Assembly (NCBI GenBank): GCA_937919155.1
Contig: CALFPM010000060.1
Coordinates: 1 to 22,043 of the forward strand
Direction: 5' to 3'
DNA from: an uncultured Clostridia bacterium
GTDB lineage: Bacteria > Bacillota > Clostridia > Oscillospirales > Acutalibacteraceae
Length of the DNA stretch: 22,043 bases
A program made the position numbers and the translations under genes. Numbering within the stretch: the first letter of the stretch is position 1; each line of letters opens with the position of its first letter. Shown one piece after another: positions 16,169 through 22,043 of the stretch. The notes beneath the pieces were generated by a model that was given only the letters and a program-made list of their open reading frames with translations, was not told the origin of the DNA and did not search any database.

Positions 16169-16566
16169 TATTTTCTTTTGATGAAAACGGTTATATTTTC
16201 GTTGACAAGGGTGATTTCCGTGTAAAAGCCCTCATCACTGTAAGCGGCATAATAGCCCTCTCCCTCGGATGCCCTTGACTCAAATCCCGCTTTTTTCACC
16301 TTATCAACATACTTTCTGAACTTGTTTTTCGAACACTTTGCGCTGAACGAATAGCTCAGACCCTCTTTGTAATTCTCAGAAATCTCGCCGTCAAAATCAA
16401 ACTTTGGCAAAACATCCTTGAAATTATTGGCAATTCTTGTGACTTTCTGAGTTGATGAGGGGGCATCATTATTACCGTGAGATGTGCCGCTCTCTATTTT
16501 CTTGCAGGCGGTTATGCTGAATGCAATCAGCACCGCGCCGATTAATGAAACAATTCTCTTGACCAT
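16168..16566 (-). CDS. Small hypothetical lipoprotein
   Basis: This is a 132-residue protein that I do not recognise. Residues 1-20 form a signal peptide with the lipobox I18-T19-A20-C21, so the mature protein should be a membrane-anchored lipoprotein of about 112 residues. After a short Ser/Asn/Thr linker, the rest looks like a small alpha/beta domain: YKEGLSYSFSAKCSKNKFRKYVDKVKKAGF suggests a strand and helix, and then tyrosine-rich GEGYYAAYSDEGFYTEITLV suggests strands. It ends with a basic tail, FIKRK. GGAGG lies 5 nt before the ATG, and a good sigma-A promoter is present upstream. The gene converges on spoIVA and diverges from the amino-acid permease; nothing in the context points to its role. 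Confidence 0.82.
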   Translation of the reverse strand: MVKRIVSLIGAVLIAFSITACKKIESGTSHGNNDAPSSTQKVTRIANNFKDVLPKFDFDGEISENYKEGLSYSFSAKCSKNKFRKYVDKVKKAGFESRASEGEGYYAAYSDEGFYTEITLVNENITVFIKRK

Positions 16567-16592
16567 AAAATCCTCCGAAAAGATTTTTTGAC

Positions 16593-16621
16593 ATTATATC
16601 ACATTCTGACCGATTAGGCAA
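16593..16621 (-). promoter_or_regulatory. Sigma-A promoter of the small lipoprotein gene
   Basis: On the minus strand TTGCCT (16616-16621), a 17-nt spacer and a perfect TATAAT (16593-16598) end 27 nt before the ATG at 16566. The SD GGAGG lies between. Confidence 0.75.
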
Positions 16622-16669
16622 GCATCGCAAGATATTTGAGTAATTATACAATAATATTGAATAAAAAGA

Positions 16670-16698
16670 TTGACATTCCCTAAATAAAATTGTAAAAT
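16670..16698 (+). promoter_or_regulatory. Near-consensus sigma-A promoter of the permease operon
   Basis: A perfect TTGACA (16670-16675), a 17-nt spacer and TAAAAT (16693-16698) lie 32 nt before the permease ATG. It diverges from the lipoprotein promoter at 16593-16621; the two -35 elements are 48 nt apart. Confidence 0.85.
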
Positions 16699-16730
16699 TT
16701 TTATAACTTTATATATTAGGAGGTAATCCT

Positions 16731-18134
16731 ATGGCAACAGAACTCAAGAAAAAATACGGCTTGCTCACCGCAATCTGTATGGTTGTCGGCATCGTTGTCG
16801 GCAGCGGCGTTTTCTTCAAAGCAGAAAAAATCCTTCAGGTTACGGGCGGTAACCTCAAACTCGGTATCCTTGCATGGGTTATCGGCGGCATCATCATGAT
16901 TATCTGCGCATACACATTCTCCATCATGGCAACAAAATATGAAAAGGTTAACGGCGTTGTTGACTACGCCGAAGCCGCAGTCGGCGAAAAATACGCCTAC
17001 CTTGCAGGCTGGTTCCTTACTACTATTTATTATCCCACACTCACAATGGCTCTTGCATGGCTTTCCGCAAGATTCACTCTTATTGTTTTCAATCAGGAAA
17101 ACCCCGAAACAAGCGGTCTTTGCTTTGCACTTGCCTGCTTCTATCTTGTCGGCAGCTATGCAATGAACGCTCTTTCGCCCATCATTGCAGGCAAATTCCA
17201 GGTTTCAACAACATTCGTAAAGCTTGTTCCCCTGCTTCTTATGGCAGTTGTCGGCACAATCTACGGCGCCATCAACGGCAATATCGTAAAGAACTTTACC
17301 GAGATTGTTGACCCCTCTGTTTTTGTTGAAAACAACATCGCTCCCCCTGCATCAAGCTTTGACGCTATTTTCAGCGCAGTCTGCGCAACCGTTTTTGCAT
17401 ATGAAGGCTGGATTATTGCAACATCAATCAATGCCGAAATCAAGGATGCGAAGAAAAATCTTCCCAGAGCTCTTGTTATCGGCGCAATCATCATCGTTGC
17501 TATTTATGTATTCTACTACATCGGTCTTGCAGGCGCAGTTGACAACGAAACAATGCTCGTTAACGGCATGACAGGCGCAAAGGTTGCTTTTGCAAACGTA
17601 TTCGGCAACATCATGGGCACAGGCATTTTCGTTTTCGTTATCATTTCCTGCCTCGGCACTCTCAACGGTCTTATGCTGGGCTGCACAAGAGGTCTTTACT
17701 CCCTCTCAACCAGAGGCAGAGGCCCCTCACCCAAGGTTTTTGCAGATGTTGACAAAAACACAAATATGCCTGCAAACTCCGCAGTATTCGGTCTTCTTCT
17801 CTGTGCTGCATGGCTCTTCTACTTCTACTGCGCATCATTCAGCTCATTCAGCGACAAGCTCGGTATGTTTGCATTTGACCCCACAGAGCTTCCCATCGTC
17901 ACAATCTATCCTTTCTATATCCCCATCTTCTTCAAGATGATGACAAACAAGGATTTCAAAGGCGTTCAGCGTTTTGTTGCTCCTCTGCTTTCAGTTGCAG
18001 GCAGCATCTTCATGGTTATTGCATCGGTCAAGGCTCACGCAGGCGAAATCCCCGGCTACCTGATCATCTTTGCAATCATCATGATTATCGGCGTTATCTT
18101 TATGAAGAAAAAGGATATTTCCGCCAAAGCATAA
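16731..18134 (+). CDS. APC-superfamily amino-acid permease
   Basis: The 467-residue polytopic membrane protein has about twelve predicted helices. The N-terminal helix 1 carries the broken-helix substrate site GIVVGSGVFF (about 20-29), typical of the amino acid-polyamine-organocation superfamily and close to the LAT/SteT-like group. A second conserved region, FDAIFSAVCATVFAYEGW (about 209-226), matches the helix-6 unwound segment of this group. A cytoplasmic loop with EIKDAKKNLPRAL follows, also standard. The protein should import or exchange amino acids at the cytoplasmic membrane; the substrate cannot be read from the sequence. AGGAGG lies 7 nt before the ATG, but that SD sits in a small inverted repeat (TAGGA-GGTAA-TCCTA). 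It shares an operon with the AI-2E family gene 20 nt downstream. Confidence 0.9.
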   Translation: MATELKKKYGLLTAICMVVGIVVGSGVFFKAEKILQVTGGNLKLGILAWVIGGIIMIICAYTFSIMATKYEKVNGVVDYAEAAVGEKYAYLAGWFLTTIYYPTLTMALAWLSARFTLIVFNQENPETSGLCFALACFYLVGSYAMNALSPIIAGKFQVSTTFVKLVPLLLMAVVGTIYGAINGNIVKNFTEIVDPSVFVENNIAPPASSFDAIFSAVCATVFAYEGWIIATSINAEIKDAKKNLPRALVIGAIIIVAIYVFYYIGLAGAVDNETMLVNGMTGAKVAFANVFGNIMGTGIFVFVIISCLGTLNGLMLGCTRGLYSLSTRGRGPSPKVFADVDKNTNMPANSAVFGLLLCAAWLFYFYCASFSSFSDKLGMFAFDPTELPIVTIYPFYIPIFFKMMTNKDFKGVQRFVAPLLSVAGSIFMVIASVKAHAGEIPGYLIIFAIIMIIGVIFMKKKDISAKA

Positions 18135-18154
18135 TTTTTTAAGGGACGAACAAA

Positions 18155-19456
18155 ATGGAAAACAACAATATTCAGCCTGCCGAGCCTACTTCGAAAGAGC
18201 TTATTGCAAGCGTAATTCCCGAGGACGGCGGCGTTGAGGCTCCGCAAAAAAAGCCAAAAAAAGACAGCGGCAAGCTGGTTTTTGAATTCAACAAAAACAC
18301 ATTCCGATATATCATCGGTGCGGCGGCAATCATCATTCTGCTGGCGTGGGGAGTGAACAATCCCGAGAAAATTTCTGGCATTGTGAGCGGATTTTTCTCG
18401 CTTATCTCCCCGTTCCTGACGGGTTTCTGCCTTGCATTTGTGGTAAATGTGCTTATGCGTCCGCTGGAGAAGCTTTTTGACAAAATCTTCGGAAAATGCA
18501 ATGAGAAAAAGCGCGCAAAAGCAAGACGCCCCGTTTGCCTTGCACTCAGCACGCTCATAATCATCGGCCTGCTTTTTGCATTGGTGTTTATGATTATTCC
18601 CGAATTTGCAAACGCTCTGCAGACACTTGTCAAATCCGTTCCGAGGTATGCGGAGCAGGTTGAAATCTGGGCAGGAAAGCTGATTGCTTTTGCAGAAAGC
18701 CACGGCGTGGCACTGCCCGAAATGAGTTTCAACACAGGCAAGCTGCTTGACACACTCAAAAACTTCATCAACAACAGCGGCATTGTTGACAAAACAATCA
18801 ATTTCACAGGCTCAATTCTTTCAGGCATTGTGAATCTCATCGTTGCGGTTGCGTTCAGCCTTTATCTGCTGGCACAGAAAGAAAAACTCAGCGAACAGAT
18901 GAAAAGACTGCTCCGCGCATTTCTGCCCAGAAAGAACGATGTTGACCGCCTTGTTAACCTTGTTGAAATTGCAGACAGAACATTCACCAGCTTCATTACG
19001 GGTCAGCTGACGGAAGCGGTCATAATCGGCGTTCTCTGCTTCATAGGCATGCTTATTTTCAAAATGCCCTATGCAGGCGTGATTTCCGTGCTTGTTGGTT
19101 TCACGGCGCTTATCCCCGTTTTCGGCGCATTCATCGGAACTGCATTCGGCGCACTGCTGATACTTTTCGACAACCCCATGAAAGCACTATGGTTTGTTGT
19201 TTTCATAGTTATTCTTCAGCAGCTTGAGGGCAACCTCATTTATCCCAAGGTTGTGGGCAAATCAGTTGGTCTGCCCGGCATCTGGGTGCTTGTTGCGGTC
19301 ACGGTGGGCGGCACCATCGGCGGTGTGCCCGGAATCCTGCTCAGCGTTCCCCTCTGCTCGGTTATCTATAATCTTCTGGCTTATCTTGTTAAGGTCAGAC
19401 TCAAGAAAAAAGATGAGCTTGAGGTTGAGGCAGATAAAACCAAAAAAAAAAAATAA
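18155..19456 (+). CDS. AI-2E family membrane transporter
   Basis: The 433-residue protein belongs to the AI-2E/TqsA/YdiK-type permeases, which are linked to autoinducer-2 export or to sodium-proton or small-solute movement, depending on member. The name does not prove AI-2 transport. It has a cytoplasmic N-terminus of about 50 residues rich in Lys/Pro/Glu, two helices at about 52-67 and 78-100, a central amphipathic segment (about 135-215), and a C-terminal helical block. That block has the family signature EGNLIYPKVVGKSVGLPG, followed by VGGTIGGVPGILLSVPL. It ends in a run of lysines encoded by 12 consecutive A's. A weak SD AAGGGA lies 10 nt before the ATG. There is no promoter between it and the permease 20 nt upstream, so the two are likely co-transcribed. 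Confidence 0.9.
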   Translation: MENNNIQPAEPTSKELIASVIPEDGGVEAPQKKPKKDSGKLVFEFNKNTFRYIIGAAAIIILLAWGVNNPEKISGIVSGFFSLISPFLTGFCLAFVVNVLMRPLEKLFDKIFGKCNEKKRAKARRPVCLALSTLIIIGLLFALVFMIIPEFANALQTLVKSVPRYAEQVEIWAGKLIAFAESHGVALPEMSFNTGKLLDTLKNFINNSGIVDKTINFTGSILSGIVNLIVAVAFSLYLLAQKEKLSEQMKRLLRAFLPRKNDVDRLVNLVEIADRTFTSFITGQLTEAVIIGVLCFIGMLIFKMPYAGVISVLVGFTALIPVFGAFIGTAFGALLILFDNPMKALWFVVFIVILQQLEGNLIYPKVVGKSVGLPGIWVLVAVTVGGTIGGVPGILLSVPLCSVIYNLLAYLVKVRLKKKDELEVEADKTKKKK

Positions 19457-19460
19457 AATT

Positions 19461-19488
19461 AAGGGTAGCTATCATGGCTACCCTTTTT
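19461..19488. terminator. Bidirectional terminator between the AI-2E family gene and the PHP gene
   Basis: AAGGGTAGC (19461-19469) pairs perfectly with GCTACCCTT (19477-19485) around a 7-nt loop, and TTTTT spans 19484-19488 on the plus strand. On the minus strand the stem is followed by AATTTTA and then a run of 12 T's, complementary to the A-tract that encodes the lysine tail of the plus-strand gene. Confidence 0.9.
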
Positions 19489-19491
19489 CTG

Positions 19492-20238
19492 TTAATAGAG
19501 CATTTTTTTCAGTTCATCGGCAAACTGTTTGGGGTCAATGTTGCAAAGCAAATGGGCATCCGTACCCATATTGAATGTTACTCCGACCTCCCTGCCGATA
19601 TTGAAATAACGGCGGTGGAAATCGGGGTCTTTCCTGACCGCAGGCACATTGATTTCCCAGGCAATTTCACGGGCATTTGCCTTTGCCATTATGTCACCAA
19701 GATCGTTGTCTGTATAAGCTCTTGTAACATCCTTGAAATCATCAAAGGCGTGGATATAACCCGACATAAAGGGATGGGCAAAGCAGTCAACTCTGCCGCT
19801 TTCGATAACACCGTCAACAATGGCGAGCATATGCTCAACATAACCTCGGGGAGTTTTGTTTTCGGGATGCTCCCAACATTTGATGTGGAAGTGGTTGGTT
19901 GTGTAAAGTCTGTAATCCAGCGAGTTATCGCAGGCAATGTCATCCGCAAACTTGCCGATGCCGTAAGCCGAAAGTTCCGCACCGATATAAACCTTTACAT
20001 TTGTTTCAAGATCCTTGATTTCGCGGAGAATGTCGTATCTCTGCTGGGCAACCGCATTCTGCCTGTCTATGTAGTTATGGTCGGTCATAGCTATCATTTC
20101 AAGGCCTGCAGCCTCGGCAGTCTTTATGATATCCACAGGTTTCATTTCAGGCTTTGCACAGCCTGAAAAACGGGTGTGGATATGAAGATTATGCCTTGCA
20201 AGCTCGTCTATATCATAGGTTTTTTCGTGTAAAAACAT
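19492..20238 (-). CDS. PHP-domain metal-dependent phosphoesterase
   Basis: The 248-residue protein is a stand-alone PHP hydrolase of the histidinol-phosphatase/TrpH-like type. All expected metal-site motifs are seen: H19-x-H21 in NLHIHTRFSG, TDH (52-54), GAE (about 86-88), TNHFH, CFAHPF and GTDAH near the C-terminus. The family removes phosphate from small molecules or trims nucleotides; the substrate is not deducible here. No His-biosynthesis genes are nearby, so I do not call it HisK. It starts 2 nt after the tatD stop, with its SD (GGAG, 9 nt upstream) inside the end of tatD, so it is the third gene of a metG-tatD-PHP operon. A bidirectional terminator follows. Confidence 0.88.
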   Translation of the reverse strand: MFLHEKTYDIDELARHNLHIHTRFSGCAKPEMKPVDIIKTAEAAGLEMIAMTDHNYIDRQNAVAQQRYDILREIKDLETNVKVYIGAELSAYGIGKFADDIACDNSLDYRLYTTNHFHIKCWEHPENKTPRGYVEHMLAIVDGVIESGRVDCFAHPFMSGYIHAFDDFKDVTRAYTDNDLGDIMAKANAREIAWEINVPAVRKDPDFHRRYFNIGREVGVTFNMGTDAHLLCNIDPKQFADELKKMLY

Positions 20239-20240
20239 AA

Positions 20241-21008
20241 TTAAAGCTCCAATCCGAAAAGTTTATTTGCATTAACCCTTGTGAGGTCAAGAATTTCCTG
20301 CGGAGTAACTCCCCTTGCCTCGGCAATAACCTCTGCCGTGTAGGGAATAAACGATGAATCGCAACGCTTGCCTCTGAAAGGCACGGGTGTCATATAGGGA
20401 CAATCCGTTTCGATGAGAAGCATATCAGAGGGCACATATTCCGCAACCTCGCGGGGTTTGCGTGCATTCTTGAATGTAACCGCGCCGCCGAGGCCGATAT
20501 ACATACCCAGCTTCACGATTTCCTTTGCCATTTCAACAGAACCTGAAAAGCAATGGACAACGCCACGGGGCTTGTACTTTTTCAGCAGGTTGAGAGTGTC
20601 CTCGTGAGCCTCTCTGTCGTGAATAATCACGGGCAAGTCCAATTCTTTTGCAAGGGCAAGCTGGTCTTCAAAAACCTTTTGCTGAATGTCACGGGGAGAA
20701 AAATCATAGTGATAATCAAGTCCGATTTCGCCAACAGCAACGCATTTTGCCTCACTGCAAAGCTTTTTCAGCACGGAAAGATAACCGTCCTTACAGCCCT
20801 CCGCTTCGTGGGGATGGATTCCGCACGCCGCATAAACAAACTCAAATTCATCCGCAAGCTCAAGGCTTTTGAGGGACGATGCCATATCGCTGCCGCAATT
20901 GACAATGCCGCAAACGCCCTGCAGGGGCAGGGCGCTTAAAAGCTCTTTTCGGTCAGCATCAAAGGCTTCGCTGTCGTAATGTGCGTGACTGTCAAAGATA
21001 TTGTTCAT
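20241..21008 (-). CDS. tatD: TatD family metal-dependent DNase
   Basis: TatD-type enzymes are cytoplasmic TIM-barrel, metal-dependent nucleases with 3'-5' exonuclease activity linked to DNA repair and turnover of damaged DNA. The 255-residue product has the full set of ligands: H8-x-H10 in DSHAHYD, Glu in GEIGLDYHY, His in VIIHDREA, His in VVHCFSGS and Asp in IETDCPYMTP. The C-terminus ends NANKLFGLEL, as is normal for the family. The ATG is 3 nt after the metG stop, with an AAGG-type SD inside the metG end. The metG-tatD pairing is very common in Firmicutes. Confidence 0.95.
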   Translation of the reverse strand: MNNIFDSHAHYDSEAFDADRKELLSALPLQGVCGIVNCGSDMASSLKSLELADEFEFVYAACGIHPHEAEGCKDGYLSVLKKLCSEAKCVAVGEIGLDYHYDFSPRDIQQKVFEDQLALAKELDLPVIIHDREAHEDTLNLLKKYKPRGVVHCFSGSVEMAKEIVKLGMYIGLGGAVTFKNARKPREVAEYVPSDMLLIETDCPYMTPVPFRGKRCDSSFIPYTAEVIAEARGVTPQEILDLTRVNANKLFGLEL

Positions 21009-21011
21009 AGT

Positions 21012-22043
21012 TTATCTTACCTTGCTTCCTGCAGGAACTCCGTCAACAAAGATAACCTTTACATCCTCGCCTGCATCGGCAGCAACAATCATTCCGTGGC
21101 TCTCAACGCCGCAAAGAGTTACGGGCTTGAGGTTTGAAACAAGGATAATGCTCTTGCCGATAAGCTCCTCGGGCTTATAGTAAAGCGCAATACCCGATGC
21201 AACGGTTCTGGGGTCACCTGTGCCGTCATCAAGGGTAAGCTTAAGGAGTTTCTTTGCCTTTTTGACAGGCTCACAAGCAGTAATCTTTGCAACTCTCAGG
21301 TCAACCTTTGCAAAATCATCGATGCCGATTTTTGCAATGCCCTGAATTTCCTCCTTAAGGGGATTTACAGGCTCTGCCGCAGCCTTTGCCGCCTCAAGCT
21401 CTGCAAGCTCCTTTTCAAGGTCGATTCTGGGGAAGATGATATCTCCCTTAACAACGGTGTAGGTTGCTTCCTTGCCGAATACGCCGCTTTCTTCCCACTC
21501 AAAGGTTTCTGCAACACCGAGCTGCGCTCTGATTTTTGCAGAGGTTTCGGGCATAAAGGGAGCAATGAGAATTGAAATGATTCTGATGCTTTCGCAAAGG
21601 TTATACATAACCTCGGCAAGCCTTGCCTGCTTTGCCTCATCCTTTGCAAGTGCCCAGGGTGCGGTTTCGTCAATGTACTTGTTTGTTCTTGAAACGAACT
21701 TCCAGATATTTGTGAGAGCAACGGAGAAATTGAGCTTGTCAAGGTCTGCCTCTGCATCAGCCTTTGTTGACTCTGCAAGTGCCTTGAGGTCTGCATCAAA
21801 TTCGCCTGCTTCACGGTCAGCGGGAATTGTTCCGCCGAAATATTTCTGGACCATTGCAACTGTTCTTGAAACAAGATTGCCAAGGTCATTTGCAAGGTCG
21901 GAATTGATTCTGTTGATAAGATTCTCGTTTGAGAAAATACCGTCTGAGCCGAAAGCAATTTCTCTGAGAAGATAATAACGGAGTGCGTCAACGCCGTATC
22001 TCTCTGCGAGGATAACGGGGTCAACAACATTGCCCTTTGACTT
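21012..22043 (-). CDS. metG: Methionyl-tRNA synthetase, C-terminal part (N-terminus cut by window edge)
   Basis: MetRS charges tRNA-Met. The window holds the last 343 residues, about half of the usual length. Translation from the edge opens with KSKGNVVDP, the second half of the KMSKS ATP-binding loop, so the nucleotide-binding Rossmann domain with the HIGH motif lies outside. The anticodon-binding helical domain follows (NLINRINSDLANDLGNLVSRTVAM ... NKYIDETAPWALAKDE). The C-terminal tRNA-binding/dimerisation OB fold is present, with DLRVAKITACEPV and VSNLKPVTLCGVESHGMIVAA. An internal ATG at 21854 is not the start. The frame is continuous to the edge with no frameshift. It is the first visible gene of the metG-tatD-PHP operon. 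Confidence 0.97.
   Translation of the reverse strand, partial: KSKGNVVDPVILAERYGVDALRYYLLREIAFGSDGIFSNENLINRINSDLANDLGNLVSRTVAMVQKYFGGTIPADREAGEFDADLKALAESTKADAEADLDKLNFSVALTNIWKFVSRTNKYIDETAPWALAKDEAKQARLAEVMYNLCESIRIISILIAPFMPETSAKIRAQLGVAETFEWEESGVFGKEATYTVVKGDIIFPRIDLEKELAELEAAKAAAEPVNPLKEEIQGIAKIGIDDFAKVDLRVAKITACEPVKKAKKLLKLTLDDGTGDPRTVASGIALYYKPEELIGKSIILVSNLKPVTLCGVESHGMIVAADAGEDVKVIFVDGVPAGSKVR

Noticed and set aside
18056..18840. Two long minus-strand frames (215 and 222 codons) over the start of the AI-2E family gene
   Set aside because: Both are antisense to a well-supported transporter and have no SD or recognisable motif.
1..22043. CRISPR arrays, tRNA genes, insertion sequences, prophage or defence genes
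   Set aside because: Reading both strands, I saw no regularly spaced repeats, cloverleaf-like genes, transposase motifs or phage proteins; every gene has a chromosomal housekeeping, transport, surface or sporulation look.

Overview
The window looks like chromosome of a spore-forming Clostridia/Eubacteriales bacterium, probably a gut Oscillospiraceae-type lineage. It carries spoIVA, the Gram-positive order gdpP-rplI-dnaB, the tilS-hpt-ftsH cluster, RNase J, two lipoproteins, purine-rich Shine-Dalgarno sites and sigma-A promoters. By eye, composition is mid-GC with AT-rich spacers. The taxonomic placement is inference. Gene density is high: 19 protein genes, two cut by the window edges, and no gene-free stretch longer than about 165 bases. 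I saw no tRNA, rRNA, CRISPR array, insertion sequence or phage gene.

Region 1 (about 1-8426, minus strand) is one long housekeeping operon read from right to left: rnjA, gdpP, rplI, dnaB, tilS, hpt, ftsH. Genes abut or overlap (0, 4, 46, -8, 16 and 36 nt gaps). The only promoter I can see is upstream of rnjA, and its transcript would begin with a GC-rich hairpin. The operon joins mRNA decay, c-di-AMP breakdown, a ribosomal protein, the replicative helicase, tRNA-Ile2 lysidine formation, purine salvage and membrane proteolysis.

Region 2 (8456-10765, minus) is a sugar-phosphate nucleotidyltransferase fused to a left-handed beta-helix and a phosphohexomutase-like domain whose active-site motifs have all decayed.

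Region 3 (10830-13625, plus) is a likely operon from a good sigma-A promoter: rnhA, an eight-helix YhhN/TMEM86-family membrane protein, and an exported lipase-like alpha/beta hydrolase, closed by a terminator. The last two could form a membrane-lipid (plasmalogen) turnover pair.

Region 4 (13738-16621) holds an AT-rich lipoprotein gene between two terminators, then spoIVA behind two CATACATT boxes resembling a sporulation sigma-factor -10 element, and a small convergent lipoprotein gene that shares a bidirectional terminator with spoIVA.

Region 5 (16670-19488, plus) is an APC amino-acid permease followed by an AI-2E family permease, from a near-consensus promoter. Region 6 (19492-22043, minus) is metG (5' part missing), tatD and a PHP-domain phosphoesterase, tightly packed and converging on region 5 through a bidirectional terminator.

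No classical defence or biosynthetic island is visible. The best leads are the lipid-turnover pair, the decayed mutase domain, the leader hairpin of the RNase J message and the doubled sporulation-type promoter boxes.
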